DNA of 46,839 nt, taken from NCBI RefSeq assembly GCF_000430625.1, contig NZ_KE387177.1, positions 1 to 46,839 of the forward strand, written 5' to 3'. A model generated the notes under the pieces. It saw only the letters and a program-made list of their open reading frames with translations. It searched no databases and had not been told where the DNA came from. Below are positions 34,192 through 44,680 of this stretch, in pieces. The DNA comes from Aneurinibacillus terranovensis DSM 18919 (GTDB taxonomy: Bacteria > Bacillota > Bacilli > Aneurinibacillales > Aneurinibacillaceae). How positions within the stretch are numbered: position 1 is the stretch's first letter; each line of letters opens with the position of its first letter. The position numbers and the translations under genes were made by a program.

Positions 34192-36291
34192 GTGAAAAAT
34201 CGAATGCTGTCGATTTTAATCTGGGCAGGCATCGCGATATTTGGCGCTGTTGCCTGGGGGTGGCTTGCTCTCGCCCGCGGGGAAGAAATCAATGCCGCCT
34301 GGCTTCTGTTTGCCGCTCTTGCAAGCTATGCCGTTGCTTATCGTTTTTATAGCCGCTTTATCGCACATAAAATTTTTGGACTGACCGACAGGCGCGCCAC
34401 ACCGGCAGAGATCAACAATGACGGAAAAGACTTTGTTCCAACAAATAAATGGATCGTATTTGGACACCATTTCGCCGCGATCGCTGGGGCAGGTCCGCTT
34501 GTCGGTCCGACGCTGGCCGCGCAGATGGGGTATTTGCCAGGTACGATCTGGATTGTCGCCGGCGTTATCCTCGCAGGGGCAGTTCAGGATTTTATTATTC
34601 TTATTGCGTCGATGCGCCGAAACGGAAAAAGCTTAGGGCAAATCGCAAAAGAAGAAATCGGGCCTGTAGGTGGATTTCTTACCTTAATTGGTGTATTGGC
34701 GATTATGATTATTCTCATAGCCGTTCTCGCACTCGTTGTTGTGAATGCGCTTACAGGAAGCCCGTGGGGAACATTTACCATTGCGATGACGATTCCAATT
34801 GCGTTGTTTATGGGATTTTATATGCGGTATATTCGTCCAGGCCACGTGGGCGAGGCTTCACTTATCGGTTTTGTTCTGATGATGGCCGCTCTAATTGGCG
34901 GGCAGGGTGTGGCGCAATCACCTGCATTGGCGCCTTTATTTACATTAAAACCGGAAACGCTGGCGATTATGATGATCGTATACGGATTTATCGCTTCTAT
35001 TTTGCCTGTGTGGATGCTGCTCGCTCCACGTGATTATTTGAGCTCTTTCTTAAAAATCGGAACGATCGGTTTACTAGCAGTCGGCATCGTTTTAACACTG
35101 CCTGCCCTTCACATACCAGCGTTAACTAAATTTATCGACGGCAGCGGTCCGGTTTTTACAGGTAATCTGTTTCCGTTCCTCTTTATTACCATCGCGTGCG
35201 GGTCCATTTCCGGCTTTCATGCTCTTGTATCCAGCGGAACAACGCCGAAGTTGATTGCGAAAGAAAGCCACAGCCGGGTCATTGGGTATGGCGGAATGCT
35301 TATGGAATCTTTTGTGGCGATTATGGCTTTGATTGCCGCCTGTATTTTAACGCCGGGAACGTATTTTGCCATTAACAGCCCCGCAGCCGCCATTGGTAAC
35401 GATACGGTTTCCGCTGCGAAGGCGATTACGGAATGGGGCTTTACCGTATCGTCAACCGACCTTGATCAGCTTGCCAAAAACGTAGGGGAGAGCACGATCC
35501 TCTCACGGACAGGAGGAGCTCCTTCTCTTGCGGTTGGAATGTCCCATATTCTCTCGCAGCTTGTCGGCGGACACGCGCTCATGGCATTCTGGTATCACTT
35601 CGCCATCCTGTTTGAAGCCGTGTTTATCCTTACGACAATTGACGCCGGAACGAGGGTCGGGCGCTTTATGGTCAGCGACCTAATCGGCAATTTTATTCCA
35701 AAATTCAAAGAAACCACGTGGCTGACCGGAACGATTTTCTCAAGCGCTGCCATTAGTATAGGCTGGGGGTACTTTCTTTATGCCGGGGTAATCGACCCGC
35801 TTGGCGGCATTAAAACATTATGGCCCCTGTTCGGGATTGCCAATCAAATGCTCGCCGCCATCGCCCTTGCTGTTGCGACAACGATTATTTTCAAGATGGG
35901 CAAAAAAGCATATGCCTGGGTTACCCTTGTCCCGCTTGCATGGTTGACAACCGTAACGATGGCCGCTTCATGGCAAAAACTATTTGACCCGAACGTAAAT
36001 ATTGGCTTCCTGTCCCATGCTGCCAAATTTTCCGGTATGCTTTCCAAAGGCCAGCTTCCAAAACCGGCTAAGACAGTGGAAGCCGCCAGGCAGATGATTT
36101 TTAACGACCGGGTAGATGCGGTGTTAACAGCGATCTTCATGCTCATTGTTATCGGGCTTTTACTGGATTGTATTCGCCTGTGGAACTCTATCCTGCGCGG
36201 AACGTACCGGGGTACCCTGCAGGAGTCTCCATACATTGAATCCAAAGGAGACATGGCTGATTACGAAAGGGGTCATTCCCACAGTGCTTAA
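34192..36291 (+). CDS. CstA/BtsT family pyruvate transporter
   Basis: The 699-residue protein is a multi-helix membrane transporter of the CstA family, which includes the pyruvate/H+ symporter BtsT and peptide-linked CstA. It has the N-terminal CstA domain with FVPTNKWIVFGHHFAAIAGAG and VGPTLAAQMGYLPGTIWI, and the C-terminal CstA_5TM region (LWPLFGIANQMLAAIAL). GTG at 34192 has AAGGGGG eight bases upstream. The regulator pair before it and a YjiX-like gene after it copy the E. coli btsSR-btsT-yjiX set, supporting pyruvate uptake. The substrate is inferred from family and context. Confidence 0.92.
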   Translation: MKNRMLSILIWAGIAIFGAVAWGWLALARGEEINAAWLLFAALASYAVAYRFYSRFIAHKIFGLTDRRATPAEINNDGKDFVPTNKWIVFGHHFAAIAGAGPLVGPTLAAQMGYLPGTIWIVAGVILAGAVQDFIILIASMRRNGKSLGQIAKEEIGPVGGFLTLIGVLAIMIILIAVLALVVVNALTGSPWGTFTIAMTIPIALFMGFYMRYIRPGHVGEASLIGFVLMMAALIGGQGVAQSPALAPLFTLKPETLAIMMIVYGFIASILPVWMLLAPRDYLSSFLKIGTIGLLAVGIVLTLPALHIPALTKFIDGSGPVFTGNLFPFLFITIACGSISGFHALVSSGTTPKLIAKESHSRVIGYGGMLMESFVAIMALIAACILTPGTYFAINSPAAAIGNDTVSAAKAITEWGFTVSSTDLDQLAKNVGESTILSRTGGAPSLAVGMSHILSQLVGGHALMAFWYHFAILFEAVFILTTIDAGTRVGRFMVSDLIGNFIPKFKETTWLTGTIFSSAAISIGWGYFLYAGVIDPLGGIKTLWPLFGIANQMLAAIALAVATTIIFKMGKKAYAWVTLVPLAWLTTVTMAASWQKLFDPNVNIGFLSHAAKFSGMLSKGQLPKPAKTVEAARQMIFNDRVDAVLTAIFMLIVIGLLLDCIRLWNSILRGTYRGTLQESPYIESKGDMADYERGHSHSA

Positions 36292-36321
36292 AAGAAAAAG
36301 AGAAAGAAAGGGGGAATCTTT

Positions 36322-36579
36322 TTGGAAAAGTGTTCACATTCCTATGAAGTCCATGTTTCTACGGAGGAGCTGGAAAGAATAAAGGCTGGCTATAGCCTGC
36401 TTCGCCGAATCCGCTCCGGATTACGCCTCATATTTGGGATTCCTGATTATGAACGTTACCTGGATTACTGGCATGCCTCTCACTCTTCCGGCGGTGAAAA
36501 CCCATTATCTAAGAAAGACTTTTTTGCCAGGGCTCTGCACGACAGGTACGGGAGCGGAAAGCAAACGCGCTGCTGTTAA
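36322..36579 (+). CDS. YbdD/YjiX family small protein
   Basis: This 85-residue protein has the YbdD/YjiX (DUF466) core: IRSGLRLIFGIPDYERYLDY, then HASHSSGGENPLSKKDFF and the end ARALHDRYGSGKQTRCC, including the terminal Arg-Cys-Cys also seen in E. coli YjiX. It starts at TTG with GGGGG seven bases upstream and no better start exists. It follows the CstA-type transporter by 30 bases and is surely co-transcribed. The family always accompanies CstA-type transporters and was proposed to assist them; the mechanism is unknown. Confidence 0.92.
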   Translation: MEKCSHSYEVHVSTEELERIKAGYSLLRRIRSGLRLIFGIPDYERYLDYWHASHSSGGENPLSKKDFFARALHDRYGSGKQTRCC

Positions 36580-36622
36580 AGGAAGCGTAGGATAAGCCAA
36601 GCCAAAGGCGCAGGTTATAGCC

Positions 36623-36856
36623 TTAGTTGTATTTATGCGTATAGGCGTATACAAGAATCTTGGTCATCATTTTCGGGTGAAAACTACTGCGACCACCGCC
36701 AGGATAATAACAAAGGAAGTGAGAGTCGGGGATCCGTTCGATCCTTTCATTTACGACACGAGCCACACTATGTGCCGGAATCCATTCGCTGATATCCATT
36801 GGAAGCATCAGCTGGTTCATGGTATAATCGATAAAGAAAATATGATCATGTTTCAT
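36623..36856 (-). pseudogene. IS1182-type transposase, N-terminal remnant
   Basis: The 78-codon remnant (MKHDHIFFIDYTMNQLMLP, then VARVVNERIERIPDSHF and the MMTKILVYAYTHKYN end) matches the first domain of IS1182-family transposases. A stop truncates it where the intact protein continues for several hundred residues. AAGGAG precedes the ATG. The remnant lies close to IS end-like sequences at 36955-36988 and 37085-37098. Confidence 0.75.
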
Positions 36857-36954
36857 AAAAGAATCGCTCCTTGTTTGATTGTTGTGTGGTAACTCAATGA
36901 TAACAAAAAGAGCGATTCTTTTATTGTACAAAGACATAAATAAGCGTAAAAATC

Positions 36955-37098
36955 GGGGCTGACCCAAAAGTTCTAAAATTTCAGCCCCACTTTTACCTTA
37001 AAATAGCCTTAAAAATTAAAGGACTCCTACCACTTTTTATAGTGATAAGAATCCTTTTTGGGATTTGATAATATCGGACGCCCCTTTGGGACAGCCCC
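36955..37098. mobile_element. End sequences of the IS1182-type remnant
   Basis: GGGGCTGA (36955-36962) pairs with TCAGCCCC (36981-36988) around CCCAAAAG. A second TTTGGGACAGCCCC (37085-37098) is the complement of a GGGGCTGTCCCAAA end. Together they look like the terminal repeats of an IS1182-type element whose interior has been lost. The left boundary of the remnant, before 36600, is unclear. Confidence 0.55.
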
Positions 37099-37125
37099 CT
37101 TGGTTTTCAAATACCGATTTTACAC

Positions 37126-38532
37126 TTACATCGAGTGGATGCCCTGACCGAGCGCATTTTCCGCAGCTTCCATTACGACTTCACCAAGCGTTGGATGCGC
37201 GTGAATCGTGAGGGCGATATCTTCTAACGTAGCGCCCATTTCGATTGCAAGACCCGCTTCCGCAATCAAATCGGAGGCACCTGCTCCAACGATTTGGACA
37301 CCAAGTACACGGCCGTCTTCTTCATTGGCTACGATTTTTAAGAAACCATCCGGCTGATTCAGGCTGAGCGCACGCCCATTGGCACCGAACGAAAAGCGGC
37401 CTGTTTTCACCTTATAGCCCTGTTCTTTTGCCTGTGTTTCATCCAGACCAACCGACGCGATTTCTGGGTCGGAGAAGACAACAGCCGGAATGCACAGGTA
37501 ATCCACTTGGCTCGGATGACCGGCAATGACTTCGGCGGCAACTTTTCCTTCATAAGATGCTTTATGCGCTAGGGCAGGGCCTGCTACAATATCCCCGATC
37601 GCATAAATATTCGGCACACTTGTTTTACATTGTTTGTCAACCTCGATGAAGCCGCGTTCATTCATCTTCATTTCGATGGCTTCCAAACCGAGATTATCCG
37701 TATTCGGACGGCGACCTACCGTCACAAGGCAGTAATCCGCTTCAAATGTTTCTTCCGTTCCTTTAATCGAGGCGGTAACTTTTACACCGTTTGCGGTTAC
37801 TTCACTTTTCGACGCAAAGGCTTCGGTTTTAATTTCCACACCAAGATTTTTGAGTTTTTTCTTAACGGCTGCCGTAAGATTTTTTTCAAAACCTGGAAGA
37901 ATGTTAGGCGAACCCTCCAGGATGGTTACCTTAGACCCAAATTTTGCAAACGTGGTCCCCAGTTCAATCCCGATATATCCACCGCCGACAACCAGCAGTT
38001 TCTCGGGAATGTGATCCAGCATAAGAGCTTCAGTGGAAGACAGAATGCGTTCACCAAACGGAAGCGACGGGATTTCAATCGGGCGTGAACCCGTCGCAAT
38101 AATGCAGTGATTGAAACGGTAGCGGTTTACTTCATACCCGTGGAATACGCGCACTTCATTTTCATTGACAAAGAGGGCTTCCCCTTCAATCACTTCCACC
38201 TTATTTCCTTTCAGAAGGGACGCTACACCGCCGGTTAATTTATTAACGACCGACTGCTTCCATTCCTGCACTTTTTTCATATCGACCGTGACGCCCTGTA
38301 CATTAACCCCGATGTCACTGCCATCTTTTGCTTCTTCATAACGGTGAGCGGCGGAAATTAAAGACTTGGAAGGGATACAGCCGCGGTTTAAACAAACGCC
38401 GCCCACTTCCGCTTTATCAACAACGGCTACTTTTTTCCCAAGCTGTGCAGCCCGGATAGCGGCCACATAGCCGCCCGGACCCGCTCCAATAACGAGAACA
38501 TCCAGTTCGATGGTAAATTCACCTACTACCAT
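37126..38532 (-). CDS. pdhD: Dihydrolipoyl dehydrogenase (E3)
   Basis: E3 reoxidises dihydrolipoamide of the pyruvate dehydrogenase complex and passes electrons through FAD to NAD. The 468-residue product has the FAD motif [19 protein letters not shown], the redox disulfide [13 protein letters not shown], the NAD motif [13 protein letters not shown], and the C-terminal catalytic pair in [23 protein letters not shown] precedes the ATG. It is the last gene of the pdhABCD operon, four bases after pdhC. Confidence 0.97.
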   Translation of the reverse strand: MVVGEFTIELDVLVIGAGPGGYVAAIRAAQLGKKVAVVDKAEVGGVCLNRGCIPSKSLISAAHRYEEAKDGSDIGVNVQGVTVDMKKVQEWKQSVVNKLTGGVASLLKGNKVEVIEGEALFVNENEVRVFHGYEVNRYRFNHCIIATGSRPIEIPSLPFGERILSSTEALMLDHIPEKLLVVGGGYIGIELGTTFAKFGSKVTILEGSPNILPGFEKNLTAAVKKKLKNLGVEIKTEAFASKSEVTANGVKVTASIKGTEETFEADYCLVTVGRRPNTDNLGLEAIEMKMNERGFIEVDKQCKTSVPNIYAIGDIVAGPALAHKASYEGKVAAEVIAGHPSQVDYLCIPAVVFSDPEIASVGLDETQAKEQGYKVKTGRFSFGANGRALSLNQPDGFLKIVANEEDGRVLGVQIVGAGASDLIAEAGLAIEMGATLEDIALTIHAHPTLGEVVMEAAENALGQGIHSM

Positions 38533-38535
38533 GGT

Positions 38536-39858
38536 TTACACCTCCATCACAAGCAATTCCGGGTTTTGCAGCAATTGCTTAATATAGTTCATGAACAGTT
38601 GCGCCATTTCTCCATCGATCAAGCGGTGGTCAAAGCTGAGAGACAGGGCCAATACCGGTGCCACCACAACTTCATCGTTCTCATTGACAACCGGTTTCTT
38701 CGCAATGCGTCCAACCCCTAAAATAGCAACTTCCGGATAATTGATAACCGGAGTAAAGAACATTCCGCCGGCTGACCCGATGTTAGTAATCGAGAAGGTG
38801 CTGCCTTTTAATTCATCAGCGCTCGCTTTGCGGTCGCGTGCTTTCGCGGCAAGTTCGGCAATATCGCTGGCGATCTTCCAGATAGGTTTGCGGTCGGCTT
38901 CTTTTACAACGGGAACCATTAACCCTTCGTCTGTGGCGGTTGCAATGCCAATGTTGTAGTATTTTTTCAAAACGATTTCGTTTTTCTCATCGTCAATGCT
39001 TGCGTTCATTTCCGGGAATTCACGCAGACCTGCGATGACAGCTTTGACAATGAATGGCAGATACGTTAATTTAACTTCTTTCTTCGCCGCAATCGGTTTG
39101 AAACGCTCGCGCATTTCTACAAGCTTCGTTACATCCACTTCATCCATTACCGTTACGTGCGGAGCCGTATACGCGGATTTAACCATCGCTGCAGCAATCG
39201 CTTTGCGAATGCCTTTGAGCGGCTTGCGTTCTTCCAGGCCGGCAGCTGTTGTCACTGCAGCCTGTGCAGCAGGTGCAGCTTGCGTTTCCCGGGCAGCTTG
39301 AGCGCCAGTCTGTAGAGCCTGCGGGGCCGCCTGGCCGCCGTTTGCGAATTGCTGCACGTCTTCTCTTGTAATTCGGCCGTTTTTGCCGGTTCCGTTCACG
39401 GCCCGAATGTTTACGCCCAATTCGCGGGCAAACTTCCGCACAGACGGCGTCGCCAGTACTTTTTTATTTTCATCTACAGGTTGATTGTTCTGCTGGACAG
39501 GCGCCTGCGCCTGGGAAACAGGAGTTGACTCAGCTTGCGGCTGCTGTGCAGGTGTTGCCTGGAACTGGGCGGGAGCAGACGGTTCAGCAGGAGCCTCAGC
39601 CGGTGTTTCATTTGCTGCCCCCTCTGCATCAAACTCGACAAGCACATCGCCTACGACAGCGACGGTTCCTTCTTCTACTTTAATGGAAAGAACTTTCCCG
39701 TTAACGGGAGAGGGAATTTCAACAACAGCTTTATCGTTTTGCACTTCAAGGATAATCTGGTCTTCTTCTACCTGATCGCCCTCCTTAATGTGCCATTTAA
39801 CAATTTCACCTTCATGGATGCCTTCACCGATATCCGGCAGCTTAAACTGATATGCCAT
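38536..39858 (-). CDS. pdhC: Pyruvate dehydrogenase E2, dihydrolipoamide acetyltransferase
   Basis: E2 is the core of the complex and moves acetyl groups from E1 to coenzyme A. The 440-residue product has one lipoyl domain (1-80, lipoyl Lys43 in [10 protein letters not shown]), an Ala/Pro/Gln-rich swinging linker, an E1/E3-binding domain ([20 protein letters not shown]), a second Ala/Gln-rich linker, and the catalytic domain with [13 protein letters not shown] near the end. ATG at 39858 is eight bases from GGAGG; an ATG six bases earlier is too close to it. The operon order E1 alpha, E1 beta, E2, E3 matches other Firmicutes. Confidence 0.97.
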   Translation of the reverse strand: MAYQFKLPDIGEGIHEGEIVKWHIKEGDQVEEDQIILEVQNDKAVVEIPSPVNGKVLSIKVEEGTVAVVGDVLVEFDAEGAANETPAEAPAEPSAPAQFQATPAQQPQAESTPVSQAQAPVQQNNQPVDENKKVLATPSVRKFARELGVNIRAVNGTGKNGRITREDVQQFANGGQAAPQALQTGAQAARETQAAPAAQAAVTTAAGLEERKPLKGIRKAIAAAMVKSAYTAPHVTVMDEVDVTKLVEMRERFKPIAAKKEVKLTYLPFIVKAVIAGLREFPEMNASIDDEKNEIVLKKYYNIGIATATDEGLMVPVVKEADRKPIWKIASDIAELAAKARDRKASADELKGSTFSITNIGSAGGMFFTPVINYPEVAILGVGRIAKKPVVNENDEVVVAPVLALSLSFDHRLIDGEMAQLFMNYIKQLLQNPELLVMEV

Positions 39859-39877
39859 ACTCATACCCTCCTCTTGA

Positions 39878-40858
39878 TTAGAAATCTAGTACTTTAGTAA
39901 GCGCTTCGATCACGCGGTCAGGATTAGGAAGCCATACATCTTCCGCAGCGGCAAATGGAAATACCGTATCGGGTGACGTTACACGAAGGACCGGCGCTTC
40001 AAGGGAAAGGATGGCACGTTCATTAATCTGTGCAATAATCTCGGCAGCGGCGCCGGCTTGTTTCTGGGCTTCCTGTACGACAATGGCCCGGTTTGTTTTC
40101 TCAACGGAAGCGATAATTGTTTCATAGTCAATCGGGCTGATCGTGCGAAGGTCGATGACTTCTACGCTAACCTCCCGGTCTTTCTCAATTTGTTCCGCCG
40201 CTTTCAGAGAGGTTTGAACCATAGCACCATATGTAATGATGGTCACGTCCTTTCCTTCTTTCACAACATTCGCTTTGCCAAGCGGAACCGTATAGGAACC
40301 TTCCGGAACTTCGGCGCGGAACGATCGGTACAGCTTCATATGCTCCAGGAAAATAACCGGATCATTGTCACGGATAGCGGAGATGAGCAGACCTTTTGCA
40401 TCATATGGATTAGAAGGGATAACGACTTTTAAACCTGGGGTCTGCAGGAATAAGCCTTCCAGGCTGTCCGCATGAAGTTCTGGTGTTTTTACCCCGCCTC
40501 CGAATGGTGCGCGGAATGTGATTGGGGCATGGTATTTACCTCCCGAACGATAGCGCAAGCGTGCAGCCTGCGAGGCAATCGCATCCATCGTCTCGAAAAC
40601 GAATCCAAAGAACTGGATTTCCGGCACAGGGCGGAATCCCTGCAGAGCCAAACCGACCGCCATCCCGCCGATAGCGGATTCGGCAAGTGGAGTATCGAAC
40701 ACGCGATTTTCCCCGAATTCTTTTTGCAGTCCTTCCGTAGCACGGAATACCCCTCCGTTAACGCCGACGTCTTCACCAAAGACGAGAACTTTTTCGTCGG
40801 CTCTCATTTCTGTGCGTAATGCGTCCGTAATCGCTTGAATCATTGTCATTTGTGGCAT
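39878..40858 (-). CDS. pdhB: Pyruvate dehydrogenase E1 beta subunit
   Basis: E1 beta, together with E1 alpha, decarboxylates pyruvate and transfers the acetyl group to the lipoyl arm. The 326-residue product contains [58 protein letters not shown] and the C-terminal transketolase domain ([30 protein letters not shown]). It lies two bases after pdhA and 19 before pdhC, so the genes form one operon. Confidence 0.97.
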   Translation of the reverse strand: MPQMTMIQAITDALRTEMRADEKVLVFGEDVGVNGGVFRATEGLQKEFGENRVFDTPLAESAIGGMAVGLALQGFRPVPEIQFFGFVFETMDAIASQAARLRYRSGGKYHAPITFRAPFGGGVKTPELHADSLEGLFLQTPGLKVVIPSNPYDAKGLLISAIRDNDPVIFLEHMKLYRSFRAEVPEGSYTVPLGKANVVKEGKDVTIITYGAMVQTSLKAAEQIEKDREVSVEVIDLRTISPIDYETIIASVEKTNRAIVVQEAQKQAGAAAEIIAQINERAILSLEAPVLRVTSPDTVFPFAAAEDVWLPNPDRVIEALTKVLDF

Positions 40859-40860
40859 GA

Positions 40861-41961
<1,101 letters not shown>

Positions 41962-42103
41962 TAGTACAATCCTAAAATGGAACACCCTTTGTTACACAAC
42001 AAGTACAGTTTGGCCATTTCTTGCCCGCGAAGAGTATAGCACCTCATCATTATGATGTCCAATTTTTTTGCACATACATAAAAAAACGGAGGGAATTTCA
42101 CAG

Positions 42104-42823
42104 ATGGACGCCAATATCCGAAAACGCACCATTATTCGCCGCGAAATCGACAGTCAATATCTTGCCGAGAAGCGATCCTACAAAGTATATTTACCAACGA
42201 ATCACATCCTGACACGCCCCTATCCTATTCTTTATACCCAGGATGGTGAGCAGTTCCTCAACTTTGGACGCATTGCCACCATCGCCAATGAGCGGGTCAT
42301 AAAAGGGGAACTGTTCCCTTTTATTATTGCTGCTGTTACAGTGTCGCGCGAAAATCGTACCGAAGAATACGGCACCGGGCGCTCCCGCAACGCTGCTTAC
42401 AAATCTTTTTTTATAGAAGAACTGCTCCCCGCAGTCGAGAATGAATTTCTCACCGGGGAACGTACCCTTGCAGGAGATTCACTCGGTGGAACCGTAAGCC
42501 TTGATCTGACGATAGATAGGCCGGATCTTTTCCCTAATGTTCTTTCATTATCCGGGGCCTTCTATCCTGATACGATGAAAAATGTTTTGCAGCAGACCTC
42601 ATTAGATCATCTGAATATCTACATGGTAGTCGGGCGAAAGGAAACAGAGGTCGCAGTAGGCACAAAAAAAGCGGATTTTCTGCTGTATAACCGTGAGATG
42701 AAGCAACTGCTTGAAGAGAAGGGGGCAAAGGTGGAATATACCGAGCAGGACGGGGGGCATGACTGGGGATTCTGGCAGAGCCAGTTGCCGGCGGCGTTAG
42801 CTTATTTTTATGGGGTGAAATAA
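42104..42823 (+). CDS. Esterase of the EstD/Fes family
   Basis: The 239-residue alpha/beta hydrolase belongs to the PF00756 esterase family (S-formylglutathione, enterobactin and mycolyl esterases). The nucleophile elbow is AGDSLGGTVS, and the last histidine is in GGHDWGFWQSQLPAAL. Early landmarks are YKVYLPTNHILTRPYPILYTQDGEQF. No signal peptide is present, so it is probably cytoplasmic. Siderophore esterases of this type are similar in size, but no iron genes are nearby and the substrate is unknown. GGAGGG lies ten bases before the ATG. It is divergent from pdhA. Confidence 0.85.
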   Translation: MDANIRKRTIIRREIDSQYLAEKRSYKVYLPTNHILTRPYPILYTQDGEQFLNFGRIATIANERVIKGELFPFIIAAVTVSRENRTEEYGTGRSRNAAYKSFFIEELLPAVENEFLTGERTLAGDSLGGTVSLDLTIDRPDLFPNVLSLSGAFYPDTMKNVLQQTSLDHLNIYMVVGRKETEVAVGTKKADFLLYNREMKQLLEEKGAKVEYTEQDGGHDWGFWQSQLPAALAYFYGVK

Positions 42824-42833
42824 AGACACGGGA

Positions 42834-42888
42834 GGGCCCAAACATTCGGGTGAGATGCATCTGCGAACGTTTAGGTGCCCCCCCTTTG
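42834..42888. terminator. Hairpin between convergent genes
   Basis: AAACATTCG (42840-42848) pairs with CGAACGTTT (42864-42872) with one mismatch, around the palindrome AGATGCATCT. Outer G- and C-tracts extend the stem and TTTGTT follows on the plus strand. It probably ends the esterase transcript. Confidence 0.5.
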
Positions 42889-42897
42889 TTAAAATAC

Positions 42898-44229
42898 TTA
42901 CGGTGCGGTCCGGGAATAGTCATACACATTTGGGGCAAACCATTTAATGCCAATGCTTTGCTTCCCTGTCTCATCCGCAGGATTTCGCTGAATTTGATTT
43001 TCCGGAACCGGTTGATTACCGATAAATATCTTCGCCTTTTGTGAATTCCCTACATAAAAAGTTATTCCCCGAATTTCGTCAATTGTAACAGGAGACTTTC
43101 CGAAAATCGGATCATCTATTGTATCCAAAATAATATGCTTTTCATCACCAGCCTGCTTTGTATGATATTTTAAGCAGTTTTGCGCAAGATTGTAACGGAG
43201 CAGACGGCTTGTGCGCGCCACGAGAATTTTTCCGTCGTCATTATACCGGGCAAGCAGCCGGAGTGCAGCTACATTTTTCCCGTAGAAAGGAAACGCCCGG
43301 TTCCCTCCGCCAAAGTGCTGGGCGACAATCGCGTACTGCCGTTTGGCTACCAACTCATCCAGCCTGTTTTTCGTCAACTGAATATAGAGGGCACCCGGGC
43401 CCCATGTCCAGTTCGCCCGATTTTTCTTGCCTTTGTCAAAAGCATACCGGTGAAATCCCCATACTGAGCGGCCATCCCGCAAATGAATCGGAAACAGTGC
43501 ATTATTCTCGCCAAAGGCCGAATCAGAAGTGGAATTCCAGACAAACCGAACCCCATTTTTAAGCAAAATGTCGGTATGATAATAAGGCGATTTGGGGTTA
43601 TCCCCTTCCTGGTAGCTTGAAAACCCATACGGTTTATAGTCTCCAAAATTCTGTTTATTCGCTTCGTTTCCATGATTAATCCAGATCTCCGGCATAATTC
43701 CATCCGCCTTTAAATGCTGCCACGCAGCCTCGGCATACTGGCGGGTGCAGTACGCCAGCCTGTGATCGGGCTGGCTAAAATCTCCGTATCCGTGCATGGA
43801 ATCGATCCACCCGGCGTTCCAGTAATATTTAATTTTAGCCGCATCTTTCTTTTGTGCGGTATCCATTCCCTGAAAATAAGTCATAACCGCCTTGTTTGTA
43901 TCTTTTTTATCATCTACGAAATAAGGATGGGAGTATTTCGTGCCGTTATACATCCAGAAGCTGTCCCCTACATCCAACCCCAGCCCTTTACCGACGGGAG
44001 TGGGTTCCAATGTATTTAAAAATCTGTGATACTGGGCAAATTCTTCCGGTGTTGTACCGTCAATATCTGAAGTTAAAGACAACATGGCCCGGTATGGATA
44101 AGGAAATTTCCGCATAGAAACCTGCTCGGCAGCGGACACTTTATGGTTAAGCGGTGAACATCCGGCAACCAGTGTTCCCAGAGCGAGCACCATACCAAAC
44201 AGCGCAGTAACCGTATATTTTTTTCTCAT
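42898..44229 (-). CDS. Lipoprotein with possible polysaccharide-deacetylase-like domain
   Basis: The 443-residue product has a signal peptide with lipobox LVAGC and so should be anchored to the outer membrane face. After a short linker the segment RAMLSLTSDIDGTTPEEFAQ has the pattern of the first motif of NodB-type polysaccharide deacetylases, where an Asp-rich LTFDDG normally occurs. Histidines in DSMHGYGDF and EIWINHGNEA could be later metal or catalytic residues. About 110 C-terminal residues look like a separate beta-rich domain (KHIILDTIDDPIFGKSPVTI). I cannot assign a substrate, and the deacetylase link is tentative. ATG at 44229 follows GGGGGG. It is convergent with the esterase gene. 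Confidence 0.75.
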   Translation of the reverse strand: MRKKYTVTALFGMVLALGTLVAGCSPLNHKVSAAEQVSMRKFPYPYRAMLSLTSDIDGTTPEEFAQYHRFLNTLEPTPVGKGLGLDVGDSFWMYNGTKYSHPYFVDDKKDTNKAVMTYFQGMDTAQKKDAAKIKYYWNAGWIDSMHGYGDFSQPDHRLAYCTRQYAEAAWQHLKADGIMPEIWINHGNEANKQNFGDYKPYGFSSYQEGDNPKSPYYHTDILLKNGVRFVWNSTSDSAFGENNALFPIHLRDGRSVWGFHRYAFDKGKKNRANWTWGPGALYIQLTKNRLDELVAKRQYAIVAQHFGGGNRAFPFYGKNVAALRLLARYNDDGKILVARTSRLLRYNLAQNCLKYHTKQAGDEKHIILDTIDDPIFGKSPVTIDEIRGITFYVGNSQKAKIFIGNQPVPENQIQRNPADETGKQSIGIKWFAPNVYDYSRTAP

Positions 44230-44329
44230 GGTTTCCCCCCTAAGCTGTTGCACCGAAATGTTTCAATATGATGTGTTATTAGCGTACGGGGAAAACATTA
44301 AAGATGGAGTGTGAGAAAAATGAAATTTT

Positions 44330-44396
44330 CATGAGATGGTATTTAACGTATTCTCATGTTTATTTAGTATTTTTTTATATCATGAGTAGAAAAGGG
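44330..44396. promoter_or_regulatory. Repeated CATGAG sites before the ArlRS-like operon
   Basis: CATGAGA (44330-44336) and TCTCATG (44352-44358) form a perfect inverted repeat, and another CATGAG is at 44391-44396, ten bases ahead of the first gene. They may be operator half-sites, perhaps for the operon's own regulator. Confidence 0.35.
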
Positions 44397-44404
44397 GAAC
44401 CTTT

Positions 44405-44680
44405 ATGAAACACTCCTTTCTTGCCAAACGTTCTAATCTATTCCTTTTTCTGATTACAATAATGTCACTTGTTATTTTTTCCTTTGTTTTTATGATAATG
44501 TTAAGTATAATGAATGTTTTTCCACATCATTTTATCAGCGAATGGCCAATCATTGCCGGCCGGATTGTACCTACATGTGAAATCATTGGGGCTGCGGCTG
44601 CCGGAGCCATCGGTTTTTATTTTTTGCGAAAATACATTCGGAGGAGAATTCATGAAAAAGGTACTCGTTATCGAGGATGA
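44405..44680 (+). CDS. Small membrane protein ahead of the two-component system
   Basis: This 91-residue frame encodes two membrane helices (about 12-37 and 50-73) and a basic C-terminus (RKYIRRRIHEKG). I do not recognise the family. It starts at ATG with GGGG seven bases upstream, and its end overlaps the response regulator by 29 bases, containing that gene's ribosome binding site. This suggests translational coupling. A role as an accessory or sensor partner of the kinase is possible but only inferred from position. Confidence 0.6.
   Translation: MKHSFLAKRSNLFLFLITIMSLVIFSFVFMIMLSIMNVFPHHFISEWPIIAGRIVPTCEIIGAAAAGAIGFYFLRKYIRRRIHEKGTRYRG

Noticed and set aside
36623-36967. Full 114-codon frame as a transposase gene
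   Set aside because: Only the part from 36856 onward matches the IS1182 start and has a ribosome binding site. The upstream 37 codons are read through the IS end, and the protein is truncated.
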